Source: Thermobacillus sp. ZCTH02-B1 | GTDB taxonomy: Bacteria > Bacillota > Bacilli > Paenibacillales > Paenibacillaceae | DNA: 64,000 nt | Direction: 5' to 3' | NCBI RefSeq assembly: GCF_002159085.1 | Contig: NZ_LZRU01000015.1 | Coordinates: forward strand, 28,656 to 92,655 | Shown here: piece after piece, positions 53,340 to 61,168 of the stretch | How positions within the stretch are numbered: the first letter of the stretch is position 1 | Layout: the number at the start of each line of letters is the position of its first letter | Program-made: the position numbers and the translations under genes | Notes under the pieces: model-generated | Told to the model about the DNA's origin: nothing | What the model saw: the letters and a program-made list of their open reading frames with translations, nothing else | Databases searched by the model: none

Positions 53340-54035
53340 GTGACAATACCAGGTTTTCGCATCTTGCCCATGGGGCGGCGTCCCGACCCGTCGCTGGTGA
53401 AACAATTTCGCAAGATCGCGACTCCCCTGATCAGCGACAACATGAACCGGATGCACGCGATCTCGTGCGAGCTGAGGCCGTTTCACGGCGGAGGCCGGAT
53501 GGCCGGCACGGCGTTGACCGTGAAGACAAGGCCCGGCGACAATCTGATGGTGCACAAGGCGATCGACCTGGCCGAGCCCGGGGACGTCATCGTGGTGGAC
53601 GCGGGCGGAGAGATGACCCACGCGATCATCGGCGAGATCATGGTCCGTCTGGCGGTCAAAAAGGGGCTCGCGGGGTTCGTCATCGACGGCTGCGTCCGCG
53701 ATACGGAGGCGATCCGCGAGGGGGATTTTCCCGTGTTCGCGCGCGGCGCGACGCACCGCGGGCCCTACAAGGACGGACCCGGCGAGATCAATGTGCCCGT
53801 ATCCGTGGGCGGCATGGTCGTGCATCCCGGCGACATCATCGTGGGCGACGGCGACGGCCTGGCCGTCGTTCCGGCGGATATCGCGCAGGAGATCCTGGAT
53901 CTGGCATTGGCCCAGAAAAAGCGGGAAGAGGCGATGTTCGCCGCCATCGAAGACGGCACGATCGACCGGAGCTGGATTGACGCCGTGCTGATCCGGAAGG
54001 GATGTGAATGGGTTGGGGATTCCGACAAGATTTGA
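53340..54035 (+). CDS. RraA-family aldolase-like protein, second of two
   Basis: 231 residues. LISDNMNRMHAISCELRPFH, GTALTVKTRPGDNLMVHKAI, AEPGDVIVVDAGGEMTHAII, FVIDGCVRDTEAIREGDFPV (RD pair) and VGDGDGLAVVPADIAQEI match 4-hydroxy-4-methyl-2-oxoglutarate / 4-carboxy-4-hydroxy-2-oxoadipate aldolase-like RraA proteins closely, more so than the paralogue at 48376. It likely cleaves or decarboxylates a 2-oxo-4-hydroxy acid. GTG 53340 follows GGAGGGA. The stop lies 32 bases inside the next gene. Confidence 0.88.
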   Translation: MTIPGFRILPMGRRPDPSLVKQFRKIATPLISDNMNRMHAISCELRPFHGGGRMAGTALTVKTRPGDNLMVHKAIDLAEPGDVIVVDAGGEMTHAIIGEIMVRLAVKKGLAGFVIDGCVRDTEAIREGDFPVFARGATHRGPYKDGPGEINVPVSVGGMVVHPGDIIVGDGDGLAVVPADIAQEILDLALAQKKREEAMFAAIEDGTIDRSWIDAVLIRKGCEWVGDSDKI

Positions 54036-55074
54036 CTGGCAGCGATTGCAGCAGTTCATCCAGCGGTTGTTCATGGCGGCAGGCGTTCCCGAACACAACG
54101 CGTTCCTCGTGGCGGAATCCCTCGTGCAGGCGAATCTGCGGGGCGTCGATTCCCACGGCGTCGTCCGGACGCCGATCTATCTTGCCCGCATCAGGCGGAA
54201 AATGGTCGACCCGAACGCCGAGATCACCGTCGTCCGGGAGAGCGAGGGCACGGCGCTCGTGGACGGGGGGAACAATTTCGGCGCGGTGGTCGGCGTGCGT
54301 GCGACGCAGATCGCGATCGACAAGGCGAAGCGGGCCGGTGCCGCGTTCGTCGGCGTGAAGCGGTCCAATCATTTCGGCACGGGCGCGTATTACGCGCTGA
54401 AGGCGATCGAGCAGAAGATGATGCTGATGGTCATGTCCAACGCGTCGCAGACGATGCCGCCGACGGGCGGCGTGCGGCCGTTCATCGGCACGAACCCGCT
54501 GGCCGTCGGCGTCCCCGCCGGGAGGGCGGTTCCGTTCCTGCTCGACATGGCCACGAGCGTCGTGGCCCGGGGCAAGATCATCGTCGCGGCGCAGAAGGGC
54601 CAGCCGATTCCGCTCGGATGGGCGGTCGACAGGCACGGCAATCCGACGACCGACCCGGAAGCCGCGCTGGAGGGCGCCGTGCTGCCGGTCGGCGGCGCCA
54701 AGGGATACGGCATCTCGCTGATGATCGATATCCTGTGCGGCGTGCTGACGGGCGCCGGATTCGGCAGGTATGTCAACAACATGTACGAGAACTGGGAAGA
54801 GCCCCAGAATGTCGGACACGTGTTCATTGCCGTCGACATCTCGCGCTTCATGCCGCTTGAACGCTTCGAGGCGCGCATGGAGCAATACATCCGGGAAATC
54901 AAGCAGGAGCCGAAGGCGCCCGGCGTGGAAGAGATTCTGATCCCGGGCGAAATCGAACACCGGCGCACGCTCGAGCTCATGAAGCACGGCATCGAGCTGC
55001 CCGAGAAGCTGGCGGAAGAGCTCGACGCGATCGGCCGGGAATACGGCCTGCGTCTTGCGGATGCGGCATATTGA
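54004..55074 (+). CDS. Malate/L-lactate dehydrogenase-family (YiaK/DlgD-like) oxidoreductase
   Basis: 356 residues. ANLRGVDSHGVVRTPIYLAR, GGNNFGAVVGVRATQIAIDK, VKRSNHFGTGAYYALKAIEQ and FIGTNPLAVGVPAGRAVPFL are the hallmarks of the NAD(P)-dependent Ldh_2 family, including ureidoglycolate, malate and 2,3-diketogulonate reductases. It interconverts a 2-hydroxy and a 2-oxo acid in this pathway. GTG 54004 overlaps the preceding gene by 32 bases; GGAAGGG at 53996 is close, so the TTG at 54013 is a possible alternative. Confidence 0.88.
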   Translation: MNGLGIPTRFDWQRLQQFIQRLFMAAGVPEHNAFLVAESLVQANLRGVDSHGVVRTPIYLARIRRKMVDPNAEITVVRESEGTALVDGGNNFGAVVGVRATQIAIDKAKRAGAAFVGVKRSNHFGTGAYYALKAIEQKMMLMVMSNASQTMPPTGGVRPFIGTNPLAVGVPAGRAVPFLLDMATSVVARGKIIVAAQKGQPIPLGWAVDRHGNPTTDPEAALEGAVLPVGGAKGYGISLMIDILCGVLTGAGFGRYVNNMYENWEEPQNVGHVFIAVDISRFMPLERFEARMEQYIREIKQEPKAPGVEEILIPGEIEHRRTLELMKHGIELPEKLAEELDAIGREYGLRLADAAY

Positions 55075-55093
55075 AGGGATTACGGGAGGCGTC

Positions 55094-56266
55094 ATGATCA
55101 TGGACTTGCGGAAGCGGTTCCGATATGAAATTCCGACCGCCATCGAGTTCGGCTGCGGCTCCATCCAAACGCTGGCCGATCATGTGAAAGCGTTATGCGG
55201 CAGCCGGGTGCTGGTGGTCGCCGATCCCGGCGTCGTGAAGGCCGGCGTGGTCGAACGCGTCACCGAACCGCTGCGTTCGGCCGGCATTCCGTACGACATT
55301 TTCTCGGACATCGAGTCCGATCCCGATATCGCCTCGGTCGAGAAAGGGACCGGGCAGGCCCGGGACGGCGGCTGCGACCTGATCGTCGGCGTCGGCGGGG
55401 GCAGCTCGCTGGATACGGCGAAGGCCATCGGCATCATGCTTACGAACGGCGGCCATATCCGCGACTATGTCGGTCTGGGCAAGGTGAAGAACCGGCCCGC
55501 TCCCGTCATCGCCGTGCCGACGACGGCGGGGACGGGCAGCGAGCTCACGATCTGGTCGGTTCTGTCCGACAAGGAGCGGAAGGTCAAGCTGAGCGTCGGC
55601 AGCGTCTACAACTGCCCGGCGCTGGCGCTGCTCGATCCCGAGCTGACGGTGCCGCTGCCGCCGCATGTGACGGCCTTTACCGGCATGGATGCGCTGACCC
55701 ACGCGATTGAATCCTACGTCAACCTGAACACCCAGCCGATCTCGGAAGGCATGTCCGTGCAGGCGATGAAGCTGATCGCGGCCAACCTGCGGACGGCCGT
55801 CGCGAACGGGAACAATCTGGAGGCGCGCGCGAACATGCTGCTCGCGAGCACGATCGCGGCGATGGCGTTCAATGCGACCCGGCTCGGACTCGCGCACGCG
55901 CTGGCGCTGCCGCTGGGCGCGCATTTCGGCATCCCGCACGGGCTCGTCAACGCGATGCTGCTGCCGGAAGTCATGCGGTACAACCTGATCGGCAATCTGC
56001 AGAAGTTCGCGGAGATCGCGGCCATCTTCGGCGAGCGGACGGAGCATCTGTCCCTGCGCGAAGCGGCCGAGCGGTCGGTTGAGGCGGTGCGCCGGCTGAA
56101 CCGCGACATCGGCATCACCCAGACGCTGGGCGATTTCGGCGTGCGGGAGGAGCATCTGGACATGATCGCGAACGAAGCGATGGAATCCGGCAACGTACCG
56201 GTGAACCCCGTCCGGGCGACGGCGAAGGATCTGATCGGCATCTGCCGGCGCCTGCTCGGTGACTGA
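55094..56266 (+). CDS. Iron-containing alcohol dehydrogenase
   Basis: 390 residues. IEFGCGSIQTLADHVKALCG, IVGVGGGSSLDTAKAIGIML, PVIAVPTTAGTGSELTIWSV, TGMDALTHAIESYV and LGLAHALALPLGAHFGIPHG (metal ligands) define group III Fe-ADHs. The reaction would be reduction or oxidation of a short-chain aldehyde or alcohol from aldol cleavage. GGGAGG lies just upstream; ATG 55094 or 55100 are both possible starts. Confidence 0.92.
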   Translation: MIMDLRKRFRYEIPTAIEFGCGSIQTLADHVKALCGSRVLVVADPGVVKAGVVERVTEPLRSAGIPYDIFSDIESDPDIASVEKGTGQARDGGCDLIVGVGGGSSLDTAKAIGIMLTNGGHIRDYVGLGKVKNRPAPVIAVPTTAGTGSELTIWSVLSDKERKVKLSVGSVYNCPALALLDPELTVPLPPHVTAFTGMDALTHAIESYVNLNTQPISEGMSVQAMKLIAANLRTAVANGNNLEARANMLLASTIAAMAFNATRLGLAHALALPLGAHFGIPHGLVNAMLLPEVMRYNLIGNLQKFAEIAAIFGERTEHLSLREAAERSVEAVRRLNRDIGITQTLGDFGVREEHLDMIANEAMESGNVPVNPVRATAKDLIGICRRLLGD

Positions 56267-56281
56267 GGAGGGATGCGTTCC

Positions 56282-57751
56282 ATGCTGACCTGGCTGGAAC
56301 AGAACTGCGGCAAGACGTACGGCAACTTCATCGGCGGCGAATGGACGGCCAGCGAAGGCGGAACGGTGCCGATTTATCATGCCGCGCGGCGGAGCCAGGT
56401 GCTCGGCTACTTCCCGAACTCGACGGAAGCGGACGTGAACCGGGCGGTGGAGGCGGCGCATGCCGCCTTTCCGGCCTGGGCCGCGACGCCGGCACCGGAG
56501 CGCACCGCGATTCTGATGAAGTTCGCCGATCTGCTCGAACGGGATCAGGAGGAGCTGGCCTATCGGCTGTCCGCGGAGCAGGGCAAGACGCTGTCCGAAG
56601 CGCGGGGCGAGGTGCTGCGCGCGGCCCGGGAGACCCGGTTCGCCGCCGGCGAAGCGCTGCGGATCGCGGGAGATACGCTGCCCGGCGAGCGCGGGCGGAC
56701 GTCGATCCGGACGCTGCGCCAGCCGATCGGCGTCGTCGCGGCGATCGCGCCCTGGAACTTCCCGGTGATCACGCCGGTGCGGAAGATCTCTCCGGCGCTC
56801 GCCTACGGCTGCACCGTCGTGTTCAAGCCGGCGACCGCCACGCCCTGGGCGACGGTCAGGCTGATGGAGCTGTACGCGAAAGCGGGCGTGCCGGCCGGCG
56901 TCGTCAACCTGGTCATCGGCAGCGGTTCGAAGATCGGGGATGCGCTCGTCAGCCATCCGCTGGTCGCGGGCATCAGCTTCACCGGATCGACGGCGCAGGG
57001 GCTGCGCATCCAGCGCCTGGCGGCCGGGCGGCTTGCGCGGACGCAGCTCGAGCTGGGCGGCAAGAACCCGGCCGTCGTGTTGGATTATGCGGATCTGGAG
57101 CATGCCGCGCGGCAGATCGTCTCGGCGGCCTTTACCTGCAGCGGCCAGCGCTGCACGGCGATCAGCCGGGTCATCGTGCTGCGCGAACGGGCCGAAGCGC
57201 TGAAGGAGTCGCTGCTGGCGGAGATCGCGAAGATCAAGGTCGGACCGGCCTGGGATCCGGAGGCGACCATGGGGCCGCTGATCAACCAGGCGCAGATGGA
57301 TGCCGTGCTCGAGTACATCCGCATCGGGAAGGAGGAGGGCGCGCGGCTCCTCACGGGCGGGGAGGTGCTCCGCGACGGAATTTACGCGGAGGGATGCTAC
57401 GTGACGCCGGCGCTTTTCGATCGGGTGACGCCGGAGATGCGGATCGCGCGCGAGGAAATTTTCGGCCCGGTACTTTGCGTGCTCGAGGCGGAAGATGCCG
57501 AAGACGCGCTCCGGATGGCGAACGATACGGATTACGGGCTGGCGGCCGCCGTGTTCACGGACCGTCTCGCGGACGCGGAGGATTTTGCCGGGCGGCTGCG
57601 GAGCGGGATGGTGCACATCAACCATGGAACGGCCAGCGCCGTCCACGCGCCGTTCGGCGGCGTGAAGATGTCCGGTTACGGACCGTACTCGATCGGGCGG
57701 TCGAATCTCGAATTCTTTACGGAGATGAAAGTGGTGTACGTTCAATACTGA
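56282..57751 (+). CDS. NAD(P)-dependent aldehyde dehydrogenase
   Basis: 489 residues. Substrate/NAD domain IAPWNFPVITPVRKISPALA, SFTGSTAQGLRIQRLAAGRL, the general base Glu in LELGGKNPAVVLDYADLEHA, nucleophile Cys in FTCSGQRCTAISRVIVL and the motif EEIFGPVLCVLEAEDAEDAL are all present. It probably oxidises an aldehyde intermediate such as a semialdehyde to an acid. ATG 56282 is preferred to 56273, which abuts the GGAGGG site. Confidence 0.93.
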   Translation: MLTWLEQNCGKTYGNFIGGEWTASEGGTVPIYHAARRSQVLGYFPNSTEADVNRAVEAAHAAFPAWAATPAPERTAILMKFADLLERDQEELAYRLSAEQGKTLSEARGEVLRAARETRFAAGEALRIAGDTLPGERGRTSIRTLRQPIGVVAAIAPWNFPVITPVRKISPALAYGCTVVFKPATATPWATVRLMELYAKAGVPAGVVNLVIGSGSKIGDALVSHPLVAGISFTGSTAQGLRIQRLAAGRLARTQLELGGKNPAVVLDYADLEHAARQIVSAAFTCSGQRCTAISRVIVLRERAEALKESLLAEIAKIKVGPAWDPEATMGPLINQAQMDAVLEYIRIGKEEGARLLTGGEVLRDGIYAEGCYVTPALFDRVTPEMRIAREEIFGPVLCVLEAEDAEDALRMANDTDYGLAAAVFTDRLADAEDFAGRLRSGMVHINHGTASAVHAPFGGVKMSGYGPYSIGRSNLEFFTEMKVVYVQY

Positions 57752-57761
57752 CGGATGGGTG

Positions 57762-58913
57762 ATGGCCGTGAAAGTGGTGCTGGCGCCGGATTCCTTCAAG
57801 GGATCGATTTCCGCCCGCGATCTGTGCGCCGCCCTGCGGGAGGGCGTCCTCGAAGTGTTCCCCGACGCGGAGGTCACGGAGCTGCCGCTTGCGGACGGCG
57901 GGGAAGGGACGGTGGAAGCGCTCGTGCACGCGACCGGCGGCAGGCTCGTCGAACGGGTGGTCCGGGATCCGCTGGGCCGGCCGGTGCGGGCGGCGTACGG
58001 CGTGCTCGGCGACGGGCAGACCGCGGTCGTCGAGATGGCCCAGGCGTCGGGGTTGCCGCTGCTCGCCTCGCATGAGCGCAATCCGCTGATCGCCGACAGC
58101 TTCGGCACCGGACAGCTGATCCGGGACGCGCTCGCCGCCGGATACCGCCGGTTCATCATCGGCCTCGGCGGAAGCGCGACGAACGACGGCGGAGCGGGCG
58201 CGCTCCGGGCGCTGGGCGTCCGGTTCCTGGACGAAGCGGGCGAGGAGCTTCCGCCCGGCGGCGAAGCGCTGCTGCGCCTTGCGCGGGTGGATGTGACCGG
58301 GCTGGATCCGGCCGTCCGCGCGTCGCGGTTCATCCTTGCCAGCGACGTGACGAATCCGCTGTGCGGTCCGAACGGCGCCTCGGCCGTATTCGGGCCGCAG
58401 AAGGGCGCCACCCCGGACATGGTCGCGTGGCTTGACGCGGCGCTGCTGCGGTTCGGCAAGGTGCTGCGCGAGGCGACGGGCCTGGACGTTGCCGCGCTTC
58501 CGGGAAGCGGCGCGGCGGGCGGTGCCGGCGCCGGGTTCATGGCCGTCCTCGGGGCGGAATTCCGCAGCGGCATCGAGATCGTGATGGAAGCGGTCGACTT
58601 CGGGGGGAAGATCCGGGGAGCGGACTGGATCGTCACGGGCGAAGGCAGGCTGGATGAACAGACGCTGTCCGGCAAGGCGGTGGCCGGTGTCTGCCGGCTG
58701 GCCCGGACCACCGGCGTTCCGGTCATCGGAATATGCGGCAGCCTGGCGCTGTCGACGCGGCAGATGGAGGAGCTGGGGCTGGCCGCGGCCTTCAGCATCG
58801 TGCCCGGACCGTGCCCGACGAAGGAAGCGATGAAGCGGGCCGGGGAGATGGCCCGCGGGACGATGGCGCGCGTGATGCGGCTGATCCGTTCCGCGAAGGG
58901 AACGGACGGGTGA
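57762..58913 (+). CDS. Glycerate 2-kinase (GarK/GlxK family)
   Basis: 383 residues. [60 protein letters not shown] and [20 protein letters not shown] are diagnostic of class II glycerate kinases, which make 2-phosphoglycerate from D-glycerate. This fixes D-glycerate as the end product of the operon. The start is ambiguous among GTG 57759, ATG 57762 and GTG 57768. Confidence 0.94.
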   Translation: MAVKVVLAPDSFKGSISARDLCAALREGVLEVFPDAEVTELPLADGGEGTVEALVHATGGRLVERVVRDPLGRPVRAAYGVLGDGQTAVVEMAQASGLPLLASHERNPLIADSFGTGQLIRDALAAGYRRFIIGLGGSATNDGGAGALRALGVRFLDEAGEELPPGGEALLRLARVDVTGLDPAVRASRFILASDVTNPLCGPNGASAVFGPQKGATPDMVAWLDAALLRFGKVLREATGLDVAALPGSGAAGGAGAGFMAVLGAEFRSGIEIVMEAVDFGGKIRGADWIVTGEGRLDEQTLSGKAVAGVCRLARTTGVPVIGICGSLALSTRQMEELGLAAAFSIVPGPCPTKEAMKRAGEMARGTMARVMRLIRSAKGTDG

Positions 58914-58947
58914 GGGGAGCGTTTTTGGTGAGGGGGAAGGACGGAAG

Positions 58948-59934
58948 ATGAAACCGAAGGTCGTGGTCACCCGCAAAGTGCCGGACCGGGCGATCGAGCT
59001 GCTCGCTCCGCATTGCGAGCTGGACGTGTGGCCGGAGGAGGAGGCGCCGATTCCCCGGGAGGTGCTGGAGCGGAAGATCCGGGACGCGGACGGGCTGTAC
59101 TGCCTGCTGACGGACACGGTCGACCGGACGCTTCTGGATCTGGCGCCCCGGCTCCGGATCATCAGCAACATGGCGGTCGGCTACAACAACATCGACGTCG
59201 CGGAGGCGACCCGGCGGAACATCATGGTCACGAACACGCCGGATGTCCTGACCGAGACGACCGCCGATCTGACGTTCGCCCTGCTGATGGCGGCGGCGCG
59301 GCGGATCACGGAAGCGGAGCGGTTCCTGCGGGACGGGAAGTGGAAGACGTGGTCGCCGATGCTGCTGACGGGGCAGGACGTGTACGGCGCGACGCTGGGT
59401 ATCATCGGCCTCGGCCGGATCGGGTCGGCCGTGGCCCGGCGGGCGCGGGGCTACGACATGCGGGTGCTGTATCACGCGACCCGCCGGAACGAGCAGGCGG
59501 AACGGGAACTCGGCGTGCGGTACGCCGGTCTGGACGAGCTGCTCGCCGAATCGGATTTCGTGGTGATCATGACGCCGCTGACCCCGCAGACCCGGAACCT
59601 GATCGGCGCGCGGGAGCTCGCGCTCATGAAGCCAACCGCGGTGCTCGTCAACGCGGCGCGCGGCGGCATCGTGGACGAGCGGGCGCTCTATGACGCGCTG
59701 AAAGAGGGCAGGATCTGGGCCGCCGGGCTGGACGTGTTCGAGGAGGAGCCGGTCCCGACCGACCATCCGCTGCTGTCGCTGCCCAATGTGACGGCTCTGC
59801 CCCATATCGGCAGCGCTTCGGTCCGCACCCGGACCCGGATGGCCGAGCTCGCCGCGGAGAATCTGCTCGACGGGCTGGCCGGCCGGGTGCCGAAGTGCCT
59901 CGTGAACCGGGAGGTCGCGGACGGGCGGGGGTGA
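58948..59934 (+). CDS. D-glycerate dehydrogenase / hydroxypyruvate-glyoxylate reductase
   Basis: 328 residues. [80 protein letters not shown] (Arg) and [20 protein letters not shown] (catalytic His) are typical of GhrB-type D-2-hydroxyacid dehydrogenases. It would reduce hydroxypyruvate to D-glycerate or glyoxylate to glycolate. It is the last gene of the operon and is followed by a terminator at 60061. Confidence 0.92.
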   Translation: MKPKVVVTRKVPDRAIELLAPHCELDVWPEEEAPIPREVLERKIRDADGLYCLLTDTVDRTLLDLAPRLRIISNMAVGYNNIDVAEATRRNIMVTNTPDVLTETTADLTFALLMAAARRITEAERFLRDGKWKTWSPMLLTGQDVYGATLGIIGLGRIGSAVARRARGYDMRVLYHATRRNEQAERELGVRYAGLDELLAESDFVVIMTPLTPQTRNLIGARELALMKPTAVLVNAARGGIVDERALYDALKEGRIWAAGLDVFEEEPVPTDHPLLSLPNVTALPHIGSASVRTRTRMAELAAENLLDGLAGRVPKCLVNREVADGRG

Positions 59935-60060
59935 CGGTCTGTCCGCGGCAGGAGCGGCGCCGGGTCGGCGGTGCTCATATTTTTGCGAAGCGGCCGCCGA
60001 GCGCCAGCCTTATTTTGTCGTCGCCCTCCGGTCGTGCCGCATTCCCGTTTCCTGCTATTG

Positions 60061-60108
60061 GCCTTTCTCATACCGTGTTGTGCGGGTGAGAGGGGTCTTT
60101 TTTCTTTG
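60061..60108 (+). terminator. Terminator of the sugar-acid operon
   Basis: CCTTTCTCATACCG pairs with CGGGTGAGAGGGG (one bulge, G-T pairs) around TGTTGTG, followed by TCTTTTTTCTTT. It separates the operon from cas6. Confidence 0.8.
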
Positions 60109-60213
60109 GCCGATTTGATGGAAAATAGAATCGCGGAACCGCGGCCGACAGCTTTTGACACGGAACGACGTGCGGCTGCGGCCGGATCGTACCTAACGGA
60201 GGGATGAAGAGTC

Positions 60214-60963
60214 GTGCGCATGATGCTTCATTTTGTGAGCGAAGAGCCGCTGGATCTGCCGATCAACTATCAGGACTTGCTGATCGGATTCATCTACCGG
60301 AACATCAGCGACGAGGCGTATCGGCGATTCCTGCACGAGGAAGGGTACGCCTACCGGGGCAGGACGTACAAGCATTTTGCGTTTTCGCGTCTGGACGGTC
60401 GAAGGAAGGTGGATCTGGAACGGAAGCGGATCGTGTTTTTCCCGCCGTTCCGGCTGCTGGTGACGTCGCCGCTGAATGCGTTCCTCGAGTCCTTCGCGAA
60501 ATCGATGCTTCTCTCGGACGAGCTGCGCATCGGGCGCTACCCGGTGCATTTGATTTCGTTCGAGGCGCAGCCGGAGCCGGCGGAAATGCCGGATGCGGTT
60601 CGGATCCGCATGCTGAGCCCGCTCGTCATTTACAGCACGCTGACGAATCCGAACGGCGTGAAGTATACCTATTATTACAGGCCCGATCACGAACAGTTCT
60701 CCCGCAAGGTCGGGGAGAATTTGAAGCGGCGGTATTTCAGCCTGCACGAGGAAGATCCGGAGCTTGCCGCGAGCCCGTTTTTGATCCGCCCGATCAGGGT
60801 TACGCCGCGCGACAAAGTCGTGACCCGCTTCCACGGCACGATCATCGAGGGATGGATGGGCGAGTACGAGTTGCGCGGCGATCCGCGCCTGCTCCATTGG
60901 GCGTACCACACGTGCCTGGGCGGCAAGGGCTCACAGGGATTCGGGGTGTTCGAGCTGATCTGA
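60214..60963 (+). CDS. cas6: CRISPR endoribonuclease Cas6
   Basis: 249 residues. Two ferredoxin-like RRM domains are suggested by MLHFVSEEPLDLPINYQDLL and later VRIRMLSPLVIYSTLTN; the C-terminal glycine-rich loop CLGGKGSQGFGVFELI is the Cas6 signature. It cuts pre-crRNA within the repeat, leaving the ATTGAAAC 5' handle. The start is GTG 60214, with GGAGGG at 60198-60203. The CRISPR array starts 205 bases downstream. No other cas gene is in the window, so the effector and adaptation genes must lie elsewhere. Confidence 0.92.
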   Translation: MRMMLHFVSEEPLDLPINYQDLLIGFIYRNISDEAYRRFLHEEGYAYRGRTYKHFAFSRLDGRRKVDLERKRIVFFPPFRLLVTSPLNAFLESFAKSMLLSDELRIGRYPVHLISFEAQPEPAEMPDAVRIRMLSPLVIYSTLTNPNGVKYTYYYRPDHEQFSRKVGENLKRRYFSLHEEDPELAASPFLIRPIRVTPRDKVVTRFHGTIIEGWMGEYELRGDPRLLHWAYHTCLGGKGSQGFGVFELI

Positions 60964-60999
60964 GTTCGAAGGTGTCAGGAAAGGTATCCTGGCGTGCAA

Positions 61000-61051
61000 A
61001 TTTGTCGTCGACCTCCGGTGCTGCAAAAACCCCGGGGGGTCGACGACAAAT
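61000..61051. promoter_or_regulatory. Inverted repeat between cas6 and the CRISPR leader
   Basis: ATTTGTCGTCGACC (61000-61013) and GGTCGACGACAAAT (61038-61051) are a perfect 14-bp inverted repeat, with inner CCGG pairing. No T-tract follows. It could end cas6 mRNA, or be a protein or RNA regulatory element of the array. Confidence 0.75.
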
Positions 61052-61168
61052 GAAAAACCATGAAAATGCTGATGGGACAAAGGTTCTGTGATATACTGAG
61101 GGTGGATATGGAGATTTAAGGAAGGTATAGCATTGACAAAAATGGTTTATTTTTCGGGGGTTTTTGGG
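61052..61168 (+). promoter_or_regulatory. CRISPR leader
   Basis: An AT-rich 117-bp tract immediately before the first repeat, on the side from which the repeat reads toward ATTGAAAC. It includes a TATACT-like -10 at about 61092 and a G/T-rich end. Leader position is inferred from orientation and composition. Confidence 0.65.

Noticed and set aside
59935..60213. A gene between the operon and cas6
   Set aside because: The short frames lack start signals and the region holds a terminator; no family features were seen.
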